Shown: positions 33,913-45,210 of the stretch, piece after piece
How positions within the stretch are numbered: the stretch's first letter is position 1
Layout: each line of letters opens with the position of its first letter
From: Annona cherimola
Lineage: Eukaryota; Streptophyta; Magnoliopsida; Magnoliales; Annonaceae
Length of the DNA stretch: 64,000 nt
Direction: 5' to 3'
Assembly (NCBI GenBank): GCA_030490835.1
Contig: CM059973.1
Location: forward strand, 62,438,008-62,502,007
Program-made: the position numbers and the translations under genes
Notes under the pieces: generated by a model
What the model was told of the DNA's origin: nothing
Database searches by the model: none
What the model saw: the letters and a program-made list of their open reading frames with translations, nothing else

Positions 33913-35524
33913 CGGTGAAACATGAGGCAAATTAAGCACAATCCATGTTTTGATGATTAACAACTCAATTTGAGAATCATTTAAGTACTAATGCGTTTGC
34001 TAAGTGACGCCAAGGTTAATATACTCAAAGGTCAAAAGGTTGGCAGACCAACTCGCATGCCAAGTTGACTCAGGCATCGACTTAGGTGAAGTCGATACCG
34101 AAGTCGACTTCAGTATCGACCTCAAAGCTTCAAAAGTCGACAACACTGAAATTTAGACTCCGAGACAGATGAAGTCACAACCAAAGTCGACTTTGCCTGC
34201 GACTTAGGTGAATTCGCAACACCAAGTCGACTCCAACTACGACTTGGGTGAACTTCAGTTATAGGTGTTGAAGCTGACAGAGTTAAGTCGCATATCAAGT
34301 CAACCCCATCATGCGACTTAGGTGAAGTCGCATCTCAAGTCGACCGCAACATGCGACTTGGATGAAATTGCACCTCAAGTCGACTCAAACTTGCGACTTG
34401 AGTATAGACCAAAATCAAAGTTGATTCTAAACACCTTATTAGAATGAAGAAGTCAAATTCAAAAAGCAATGACAATCTTGAGTCAAGATCATTGAAAAAG
34501 ATTGTATCAAGTGTATATTAAACAAACTCAAGCATCGTGATAAAAGTCAAGGACTAAAGGCTCAAATGAAGGTCTATTCACTTGAAATATGAAGAACATA
34601 GAAAGGCTAACACAAGTAGATGACAAACAAGTCAAAAGTTCGAAGAAGATAGATGGCTGGTGAAGTCGCATCCGAAGTCGACTCCACGTGCGACTTGGTT
34701 CAAGTCTGAAGACCAAGTTGACTTACATATGTAATTTGACTGGGAGACTGAAGGGTGAAGTCGCATCCGAAGTCAACTCTACCCTGTGACTTGAACGAAG
34801 TCGCATCCCAGGTCGACTCCAAATGCAACTTGAGTCGCAACTGTCGAAAAATTCAAAAGTTGGCGCATTAAATGCGCGCCACCTTCCTCCAAACGTTTGA
34901 ATTTACTCCACTCTATTTAAGGCACTTCAAATGAACGAGGAAGGGTAGACAAAAGGGCATTGATTGAGTTCAACTTCCTCATTCCATAGCATTTAAGTGA
35001 TCTACAAAGGGTTTTGAAGAAGAACACTGCTTCAAACTGCCAAGTGCTGAATTGCTCCATCTTCAACCTCTTCTACAACTTCTTCTATGTGCAAGAAACC
35101 ACCTACACAACTCTAATGTGTAGAATATTTCTTTATTCTTTAATCATTTGTATTCTACTTAGCTTAGTATTGGAGACTAAGACCAATTGAAGGCAAAGTA
35201 GCATGTGATTGGAGTGGAATTTATCACCTACTTATGCTGAGTTTGTATAAGGCCCTCTAGAGCTGAAATCTAAAAGAGAGCAAAGGCTTTGTTGTATTGA
35301 CATTCTGGTTAGTGGAACCCAAGATACTAGGGAGTGTAGTAGGGAGGGTTGTCCCCAACTACTATAATTTTTTATGTTTGATTGTTTACTGCTTCTATAT
35401 TCTACGTTTTTCATTCAAAGGTATAAAACTCTCAAGGGGTTGAGTTTTCCAGTTGCAAAAGAATTTTTTAAAGACCCAATTCACCCCTCTCCTCTTGGGC
35501 TTTACCATAAACTCGGGACCAACA
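33913..35524 (+). mobile_element. Copia B 5' LTR
   Basis: The LTR ends ACTCGGGACCAACA directly before the PBS. Its start is mutated (CGGTGAAACATGAGGC), but the following segment aligns with the LTRs at 11447 and 56653. It carries the GTCGAC hairpin array (34060-34830), tattt-aagg promoter-like sequence near 34914 and the acccctctcctcttggg block at its 3' end. The 34528-34716 frame is array translation, not a gene. Confidence 0.75.
34060..34830. repeat. Palindromic GTCGAC array in Copia B 5' LTR
   Basis: Multiple units of AAGTCGCA, AAGTCGACT and TGCGACTT occur, separated near 34430-34660 by a non-repetitive stretch. The plan is the same as in the solo LTR at 11447. Confidence 0.8.
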
Positions 35525-35526
35525 AG

Positions 35527-35537
35527 TGGCATCAGAG
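35527..35537 (+). other. Copia B primer-binding site (tRNA-Met type)
   Basis: TGGCATCAGAG lies two bases after the LTR end. It matches the TGGTATCAGAG site complementary to initiator tRNA-Met with one change. Confidence 0.8.
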
Positions 35538-35573
35538 TATGTCTTTGAGTTTTTTCTAAAGAGATCTTGTTAA

Positions 35574-38500
35574 ATGGCATCCCAATCAACTTCCACTCCT
35601 GCGTTTGCTAAAGGTCAGTCATTTACAAGGTCACCATTATTTGATGGAAGTAACTTTAGTTACTGAAAGTTAAGAATGAAGCAACTCATCATGGCTACTG
35701 ATATAGACTCTTGGATTGCTATCCAAGATGGAGTTACTCTACCAATTGGTGAAAAAGCCTCCAAATAGTCTAAAGAAGAAGTTAAGATCGTGAAAAGCAA
35801 TGCTAAAGCCATGAACTCTCTCATTTGTGCTCTAACAACCGCAGAATATGATAGAGCATCCTCGTGTCAAACAGCCAAAGAAATATGGGATACGCTAACA
35901 TCAATATACGAGGGAACTTCTCAAGTCCAAGGGACAAGAAGAAATATATTGATTGTAGAGCTAGAAATTTTTAAAATGTTAGGCACTGAAAATATATCTG
36001 AAATGTTTGCTAGATTTTTCAAGATTACTAGTGCACGGAAAAGTCTTGGAAAAGCAATCTCTGAATCTGAACAGGTCATGAAGATCTTAAGAGCTCTACC
36101 TGAGTCATAGACTCAAAAGATTACGGCTATTGAAGAGGTAAAGGACCTGAACACATTAAGACTGGAAGATCTTATCAGGTCTCTCATGTCACGTGAACTG
36201 ATAAAGAGCAGGAATGAGGAGTAGCATAAAGGAAAAAGAGTTATTGCTTTGAGAGCTACACAGAACTCAGATGAATCCACTCCATCCTCTCAAAATGATG
36301 ATGAAGAGATCACCCTACTCACTCGGAGATTCAGAAAGTTTGTGAGAAAAGGGAAAAACTTCAGAGGATTCAAGGAGAAAAAAAGAAAGGAGAAAAAGAA
36401 AGAAACAACAAAATGCTACATGTGTGGTGGAGTAGGACATATACAAGTTCAGTGTCCTACACTAGAAGATATCAAAACAAAAAAACAACAAGAGAAGAAG
36501 GACATAAATGAAAATAAAAAATTCCAAAAATCAAAGGAAAGAGGAATGTATGTAAATGAGGAGACATCTACAACAAGTAGCTCATCAAATGAAGATAATG
36601 AAGCAGCAAATTGTGCTCGAATATGCTACATTACAAGGATAGAGGAAGAACACGACATGGTCTGCTTCACTGCAACTGAAATCATAGATGGACAAACTGC
36701 TTCAACAAATTGCACAAGCAGTGAAGAGGTAACCTCTAAACTCAATCACTCAAATACTAAGTCTCTCTACTCCTCTGCACATGATTGTCTCAAATGTGCT
36801 AAATTAGAGGAACTGCAACAAGCGTATGATTCATTATATGATAAAATCAAAAAATTGGGAAGTAAATTTACACTAAAGAAACGACAACGTGACTCAATCG
36901 TTATTGTGAATGGAAACCTAGCAGAAAGAGTCAACCACATAATATGTGAAAATAATATTTTAACTGACAAGGTGAAAAGACTAAAGAAGGAAAATGAGTC
37001 ATTAAATGAATCATTAGCAAAGTTCTCTAACCCAGAAGAAAATGTGAAAATGTTCTTAAACATGACTAGCCAAAACGACAAAAGAGGACTTGGATATTCC
37101 ATATTTAAGAAAGGTGAAAGTAGTAAATCGAATGTTTCAAAGTTTGGTAAAAACCAAGCCGAGTCTACACTTTTTAAACCTAGAATAAATCATGTTACTT
37201 GGACTAAAAGGCTTCCAACTCCAAGACTTCCAAGAGCATGCAACTTTTGCAACAAAATGAGCCACAAAATTTATCAATGCAGAATAAAAAAATTACATGA
37301 CCATGGTGTAAAATTGATTTGGGTACCAAAAAGCCTTGGATTTATGCCTTCTAAAGTAGAGCAATGTAGACTCAAATGGCTTGCTAACCTAAATGGACCC
37401 ATAAAATGGGTACCAAAGAGAAAAACACTACATGATTTTATTTTACAGGTATGTCTTAAAGCAAAGGCCAGCAACATATGTTTCATGGACAGTGGTTGCT
37501 CAAGACATATGACAGAGGAACGAAGATTGTTCTACAAAATCAAACCATGTAGTGAAGGAATTGTTTCTTTTGAAAATAATAAAAAAGGTATAATAAAAGG
37601 TAAAGGAAATATTTATAATATTTCAAATGCATGTATTGAGGATATACTATTTGTTGAAGGACTCAAACATAATGTAATGAGCATTAGTCAATTGTGTGAC
37701 AAAGGCTATAAAGTTGTATTTGAATATTTCATATGCAATATTTTTGATGAAGACCACGTAGTTTTTAGTGGTAAAAGACATGGAAATGTATATTTGATTG
37801 CCCTTGATGAACTTAATGGACAATGTCTCATAATTATTGATAATGATCTATGGATATGACATAAAAGACTTGAACACATAAATATATCAAATATTAAGAC
37901 CTTGTGGAAAAAGAGCCTAGTAGAAGGATTACCAAAGCTCAAATATGATAAAGATAAAATCTGCAAGGCATGCCAACTATCCAAGCAGCCTAAAATGTCA
38001 TTTTCCTCTAAAAAATAAATCTCAATGACTAGGCCACTCAAACTATTACACATGGATATGTATGGGTCATTCAACATTTTGACTCTTGGAGGGAAAAAAG
38101 TATGTTTTTATCATTGTTGATGATTTTTCAAGATTTACATGGATAATACTTGTAGCTAGCAAAGATGAAGCCTTCTCAATGTTTGTTACTTTCTCAAACT
38201 TAGTGCAAAATGAAAAGCAAAATATAATTATATCCATTAGAAGTGATCATGATGGTGAATTTGAAAACAAACGATTTATAGAATTCTGCAATGAAAAAGA
38301 AATTTATCACACATTTTTTGCACCAAGGACTCCCCAACAAAATGGGATAGTTAAAAATAAAATAGAACAATATAGGAGATGGCTAGAACTATGCTAAACG
38401 AAAGTAAATTGTCTAAGAAAATTTGGGGAGAAGTTGTAAGTACAACATGCCATGTACTAAATCGAGTCATCGTAAGAGCAATCTTGAAAAAGACCCCATA

Positions 38501-40533
38501 TGAGCTACGGAAAGGTAGAAAACCAAATATCTCATACTTCTATATTTTTGGTTGTACTTACTATGTGTTGAATAATGGAAAAACAAACTTGAAAAAATTA
38601 GATGCCAAAAGTGATGAGACAATATTTATTGGATATTCAACAAATAGCAAAACATATAGAGTTTTTAACAAAAGAAATCAAGTAGTAGAAGAATCAATAC
38701 ATGTTGTATTTGATAAATTTAATCCTTATCCCAAAAAAGGATGATGAGTTAAATGATGCAGATGACATGTCAAAGAATTCTGAAAAGGCACGAATGGAAC
38801 AATAAGGAGAATTGAAAACAAAGCAAACGCAATTTCTAGATGAAAAGGAAAGTGAAGGTAATGACTTTTACAAACCCCCAAAGGATTTGAAATTCAAAAA
38901 TGACCATCCAATTGAACAAGTAATTGGCAATATCTATGAAAGAATAAGAACAAGAGGATCTAGACATAATATATGTGGAGATTTTGTCTTTGTATCCAAA
39001 ATAGTGCCAAATTCAATTGATCAAGCTTTTAATGATGAAAATTGAATTTTGGCAATGTAAGAAGAACTAAACTAGTTTGAGAGGAATAAAGTATGACAAC
39101 TAGTCCATAGACCTAAAAATTGCACTGTTATTGATACCAAATCAGTCTTCGGGAACAAACTAAATGAAAGTGAACTTGTAGTGAGAAAAAAAGCAAGGCT
39201 TGTGGCAAAAGGGTATTCCCAAGAAGAATGAATTGATTTTGAAGAATCATATGCTCCAGTAGCTAGACTGGAAGCCATACACATTCTACTAACTTTTGCA
39301 TATTACATTGATTTCAAATTGTTTCAAATGGATGTAAAAAGTGCATTTTTGAATGGATATCTAAACGATGAAGTATATATCAAACAACCTCCTGATTTTG
39401 AAGAGAAAAATCAATCCAAATTTATTTTAAAATTAACCAACGCTTTGTATGGATTAAAACAAGCTCCAAGAGCATGGTATGAGAGATTAAGCAAATTTTT
39501 GATTGATCATGATTTTTAAAGAGGAAAGGTTGATACCACATTATTAATAAAATATAAAGGAAAAGATATATTAATTGTTCAAATTTATGTGGATGATATT
39601 ATATTTGGTGCTACTAATGAAACTCTATGTCAAGAATTTTCTAAGATTATGCTGAGTGAATTTGAAATGAGCATTATGGGGGAACTAAACTTCTTCCTTG
39701 GGATACAAATTAAGCAACAAAGTGAAGACATCTTCATAAATCAGTCCAAATACGTTAAAGAAATGCTCAAGAAATTTCAAATGCAAAATAGCAAAGGGGC
39801 AAACACACCTATGAGCTCAACCATCAAAATTGATAAAGATGAAAAAGGTAAAACAGTTGAACAAAAGTTATATAGAAGCATGATAGGATCTTTATTATAT
39901 CTGACTGCATTTAGACTAGATATTTTGTTCGGTGTTTACATGTGTTCTAGATTTCAATCATGTCCTAAAGAATCACATTTAGTAGTTGTAAAAAAGATTT
40001 TTAGATACTTGATTAATACCACTAATCTAGGACTATGGTATCCTAAGGGCTCAACATTTGATTTAATCGGCTACTCGGATGCAAATTTTGTCTATTACAA
40101 GGTAGATTGAAAAAGCACTAGTGGGACATGTCGATTTATTGGAAACATGATGGTTTCATGGTTTTTAAGAAAACAAACAAGTGTTGCACTATCTACTGCG
40201 AAAGCCAAATATATTACCGCAGGAAGCTGTTGTATCCAACTACTTTAGATGAAACAATAACTTAAAGATTATGAGATTGCATACAAAGATATACCAATTA
40301 GATGTGACAACACAAGTGCAATATGTTTAACTAAAATTCTCATGTTGTACTCTAGAACCAAACACAAAGATGTGAGACATTATTTCATTAGAGAACATGT
40401 TAAAAATCATTATATTTGTCTAGAATATGTTAAAACATAGGATCAAATTGCTGATATTTTTACAAAACCATTAGCAAAGGAATTATTTTACAAAATTAGA
40501 AATGATATGGGTATGATTGATATTGATTCATAA
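35574..40533 (+). pseudogene. Copia B gag-pol polyprotein (broken)
   Basis: The polyprotein of a Ty1/Copia element supplies capsid, protease, integrase, reverse transcriptase and RNase H. It starts at the ATG at 35574. The gag part includes NSLICALTTAEYDRASSC and the zinc knuckle CYMCGGVGHIQVQCP (about 36414). Pol follows in the same frame with the protease motif CFMDSGCSRHMT (about 37477). Integrase has DDFSRFTW and RSDHDGEFEN, but its third catalytic position reads Lys (codon at 38353). Reverse transcriptase has FQMDVKSAFLNG and YVDDIIFG (39586), and RNase H ends with DIFTKPLA (about 40456) before the stop at 40531. Stops (for example 35682, 36108, 37857, 38017, 39517, 40108) and frameshifts near 38093, 38395 and 38745-39300 inactivate it. 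Confidence 0.9.
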
Positions 40534-40562
40534 ATTATACATATCTATGTGTCCATGTAATT

Positions 40563-40575
40563 AAAGGGGGAGTAG
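40563..40575 (+). other. Purine-rich tract after pol (PPT-like)
   Basis: AAAGGGGGAGTAG follows the pol stop by 30 bases. In Copia elements such tracts prime plus-strand synthesis, but here about 4 kb of further element sequence follows. It is therefore an internal PPT-like tract upstream of the env-like ORF. Confidence 0.55.
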
Positions 40576-40817
40576 AAAATAGAGTATGTTAAACTTGGGT
40601 CGGAGGAGCCATGAGCGAAGTCGACTTTGAACTCGACTTAAGGTTCAAAGTCGACTCCGGGAGCCGACGATTCGGCTGCCCTGCCTACAAGAGGCGGGAT
40701 TATCCCCTCTCTCACTTCTCCTCTCCACTCCATTTTCTCTCTAAATCCTCTAAGAACTTTCCTGTCCTAAATCTCCATACCCATCTACATTTCCTAAGTT
40801 TCATCAATCCCGAAACC

Positions 40818-43800
40818 ATGGCACCCAAGGCTGTATCAAAACCAAACAAACTTCCCGTATCCAGACCGTCCAAATCACATACTGAGGAGGACGTGCCTCG
40901 TAGGCTATGAACGTCATCCAAGAAAGCCCAGGAAGAAGCTACCACCTCCACAGGCCATTGGGTTCAATTTCATGAAGGTAATCCCTCCACTTCGACACCC
41001 AGAGAAGAAGAAAATCTTGAATCAAGTGATAGTTTTGTGGCGCACCAAACTGGGTGCCTAGAAGCCTTACTCCGGGACCATTTTTGATTGGTAAACATGA
41101 CTCAGGATTATTGCCTTGATCACACGGCAGGATTTTTATATATATATATATAACATCAATACATGGAAATTGTCACCATTCATTCAACTTGAAATATATT
41201 TCTCATATCATAGCTATAACCACAGTCTTGTTCATAAACATCATTATTGAAAAGATATTCTTTCCCATCTCAAAATTATCATCATTGTCTTTACATAAAG
41301 TTTAAATATACCACATTTAAAACTACTTATTATTTGCATGCTGCCTTCATCATCACTTCCTGTCTGTTGTTGAAAAAGCATGGGTAAATAATAATACTCA
41401 ATAAGCAAGTCATACATAATTTTTAAATTTTTTTCATGCATTTCCTAAAATGCAAATGCAATGCATTCATAACATTCATGACATTCCTTTGAATGCGATG
41501 CTAGCTAGGCGCCCATCCCATACATGCTCCCATCTCAGGGAGGTTGCCGCCGGCCTGGGCCTATATAAGCGACTTGGCAATAGTGAGGAGGACATCCGGT
41601 CTGCTTACTACCTCATCTATGGCCTATTCCTCGTGCACATGCTCATTTACATACACATGTCGACATGATATTTGCAAATCATAAATAATTTCATAAAAAG
41701 CATTTAATAAACAATTTAACAAACGTACTTCAGTTCATGTAAAGCAGTTATAGGTACAAACAATTTCAAGCATTTTGGAAATAATTTGCAAAAGATATAT
41801 CTTGCTTACCTTCTCAGTGGGTGTCCTCGACCTTTTCTTTTCCTTTTCCTATTCAAGGAAAAAGGATATTTCATTTCTCCTATTCAAGCTGCTTCCCATG
41901 CATGTTTTATAATATTTGGGTATTATTTCTTTATACGGATATTTTTATTCATAAATTCTTCAAAAATTCCATCCTTAGATTTAAATATTAATCTCAAATT
42001 TTCTCCAAAATTACGCTGTTTACCGTAGCAATTACTGTAGCCGATTACTGTAGAGGTTATTGTTCACCCGAGGTTATGTTCACAGTAACGTGGGTTACTG
42101 TTCATAGGTTTAAAAAATTGACATTTTTTCTAAAATTAAAAAAATATCATGATATAGCTTATGCTTAGTATATCATGGAAAAATTCATAAATTTTGAATT
42201 TATCATCATTTACTTGTCTAAATAAATCACTTTCTCCATATACTAAAAATCAATATAAATTCACTTAAGCATAATCCTTAATTCCGAAAATCATAAAATT
42301 AATATATCATCAATCCAACATTATATTTATCATATTCATACATCCTAAATCATCATTTATAAATTTTGGAGCATTATTTTCACATATCATACGCTATTTT
42401 TCCGAATGCTCCATCTTTGCTCCAAATTTTTGATGTTTCGGTATAATTTCGATTAAGCATTTTAACTATACTTATTTTCTCATAATTAGGCATTATAAAA
42501 GCATGGTTTTTCCCTACTTAACATCCAAAAAAAATTTGGGTAGAAATCACTTACCCGAAGTGGAGATACCCCTCTTTTTCTCACACTTTCTCTCTCTAAC
42601 TTCCTCCTTTTCTTCCTTCGACGTGTGGGGGTTTGGGGAGCTTAGGTTTGCTCAAGTGGAGCTGGGAGAAATGATGCCTTAGAAGTCCACCACTTGGCCC
42701 TATTTATAGGGTTGAATTTTGCATAAAATTGGATTTTACCCCCCTTGCTTGAGCTATTAAATTATAAATTGTATTTTTTTTCTAATTTTAAAAAATGAAT
42801 TTAGCCAAGAGCAGCCACCATATTCCTAATCACACCCCCTATTCTGCCCTATTTTATTTATTATTTTTTTATTTTTAAAATTAATTAATTTAAGCTAAAT
42901 AAATCCTAACCATTGATTTATGATGATGATGATCATGGACCGTTGATTTTGGTCAATATGCTCAATCACCCCCTGCCACTCCCCTGCTTCAGCTGCCTTT
43001 TCATTTAATTTTTTTATTTTTTAATTATTTATTTTAATAAAAAGTCAAAAGTAATTTAATGAAAAAGATAAGTTACTTTTTTATCACCATTTGACGTTTC
43101 ATCTTGACCCTTGATTTGTGATTTTCATTACATTATAACCCATTCATCATGTTCATCATGAATTTTTAACCATCTATAAAAAATTTCATCGAAATCCAAT
43201 GCCCGGATTGTAAATTATGAATTTTTTTAAAATTTTTCACTAAAATCCAAAATGGTATTAAAATAATAAAAATTAATGCTATTTTGTCTTGTAATGATTA
43301 AATCACTTTTTCGTCTTTTTATGATTAGGTTAATCTAAGTGATTAACTCTTAATCACGTGTCTTAATTCCCGGTTACTATTCACGTGGGTTAAATTCTTA
43401 ATTGCATTATTTTAACCTCTAATACTCATATTCACAAATATAATTCATGAATTTTCGTTTATCATAAAAATAATTACAAAAGAATCTAAGATTTACATTT
43501 CGAAATGACGCGTATATTGTTTGTGTTTCACAAGTTTGGACTTGGGTGGAAAGAGAAAGGGCACCCTCACTCAAAAGGGACAAGTCCTTAAAATGCCTAC
43601 CGATTATTTTAGAACTGAACATCAGCACAGTAGGTTTTACAGGTATTTCTATGAGAGGAAGACGTTTGTGCCCAAAATCATAGATTTCAAGTTCCTGCAA
43701 GAGTATGAGTTTGGAATCGAGGAATTATTTGATTACCAAGGTTGGCCTGGACTATTAAAGGAGGACGATAGGATATACCTTGATCTAACTCGGCTATTCT

Positions 43801-44765
43801 ATTACCTATGGGATCAGGAGTATCTGAATACTTACGTCAAAGGGGTAGAAATAAATCTGGGGCTCGGACATGGTATAAGCAAGAGAAATGCAATTGATCG
43901 AGTCACAAACATTCTAGGCATGCCTAGAGATGACAAACCTCTTCCAGAAGGCTTGACCCTCACCCAGATGTACAACTAATTGACAAATAGAAACAAATAC
44001 CATCTGGGTATCAAGTTTTTGCACTATATGGATCTATCCCTAAGACTCAGGGTCCTACGGTTGCTTATTACCCACTACATCTACCCTAAAGGAGGAGGCC
44101 AAAATCAACTCAATCCACAAGAGGCTGAAATCCTATGGAAAGTGGCAAATTGGGTCAAGATTAATCTTCCAAGACTATTTTTGGAGGCCCTTGAACTGAA
44201 AAAAGAGAACCCACGAGGTGTTTTGCCTTATGGTACATGGATTACCAAAATTTTGGCCTACTATCATATTGATTTGGATGGCGAGCCCTATGAAGTGCTC
44301 AAACCTACCAACGCCATCAATCGTGCTCTCCTAACTCATATGAAGATTGATTTGGAGGCATTTTGGGCTGATCGGTTAAGGGAACGAATGGGAAATGAGT
44401 TCCTAGACGTTCCTACTTAGCCAAAAGCCGATGAAGCTCGTCTTGAGGAGGAGGATCTGCCCCAACATGATCTCATTCCATCTCCACCTCCCGCACCTCT
44501 AGCTCCCACCTCCCCTGCGTCCCATGGATCATGTTCTCCTCATGGATCGTGGGCCACCAATCACTTTGCTCGCTCCCTGGATCAACCATCCACATCAAAG
44601 GCCATTCTTGAATATCTACAACAAATGGAGAGTCACATTTCACAAGAATTGGGAAATATCAATATCACCCTGATGGAAATGCATGGACGACAGGACAAGT
44701 TAGGTCAGGAAATGACGACTATCAAGTATCAACTTGCCTCGGGTAGTCGTTGTGGCCAGCCTATT
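40818..44765 (+). pseudogene. Copia B env-like third ORF (split by a solo LTR)
   Basis: SIRE/Maximus elements often carry an ORF after pol; its role is unknown and the term env-like is only positional. The ATG at 40818 opens a Lys/Pro/Ser-rich N-terminal part. The solo LTR 41036-43532 interrupts it, and the frame resumes in register at 43533. The middle part (43600-43960), with FDYQGWPGLLKEDDRIYLDL and YVKGVEINLG, resembles the putative plant transposon protein domain found in many plant element ORFs. A Pro/Ser-rich linker (44460-44560) and a likely coiled coil (44600-44730) follow. The ORF then runs into truncated LTR sequence near 44766. Stops at 40908, 43977 and 44418 break it. I see no convincing signal peptide or fusion peptide. 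Confidence 0.7.
41036..43532 (-). mobile_element. Solo LTR of the Gypsy A family, antisense
   Basis: The exact duplication AGTTT flanks it (41031-41035, 43533-43537). Read on the minus strand it begins TGTGAAACACAAACAATATACG and ends GCGCCACA. It aligns throughout with the Gypsy A LTRs at 45211 and 54369. At 2497 bp it shows the family's LTR length without later insertions. There is no PBS or internal sequence, so it is a solo LTR. Short frames inside it are not genes. Confidence 0.9.
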
Positions 44766-45210
44766 CCAAGAAGATAGATGGCTGGTGAAGTCGCATCCGA
44801 AGTCGACTCCACCTGCGACTTGGGTCAAGTCTGAAGACCAAGTCGACTTACATATGGAACTTAACTGGGAGACTGAAGGGCGAAGTCACATCCGAAGTCA
44901 ACTCCAGTCTCCGCCCAATTTGCGACTTCGGTGAAGTCACATCCGAAGTCGACTCCACCCTACGACTTGAATGAAGTCGTATCCCTGGTCAACTTCAAGT
45001 GGGACTTGAGTGGCAAAGGTCAAAAAATTCGAACATTGGCGCATTAAATGTGCGCCACCTACCTCCAAATATTCAAATTTACTCCACTCTATTTAAGTAC
45101 ACTTCAAATGAATGAGGAAGGGTAGACAAGAGAGCATTGATTGAGTTCAACTTCCTCATTCCATAGCATTTAAGTGATCTATGAAGGGTTTTCACGAAGA
45201 ACAATGCTTT
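44766..45210 (+). mobile_element. Copia B 3' LTR, left piece (5' end deleted)
   Basis: From aagaagatagatggctgg onward the sequence aligns with 34645-35030 of the 5' LTR, including part of the GTCGAC array. The first about 730 bp of the LTR are missing, and the env-like ORF joins directly to the middle of the LTR. The piece ends at GCTTT (45206-45210), the target of Gypsy A. Confidence 0.75.

Noticed and set aside
40563..40610. End of the Copia element at the purine tract, with LTR starting at 40576
   Set aside because: No TG-starting LTR sequence follows; instead the env-like ORF and, from 44766, LTR sequence appear.
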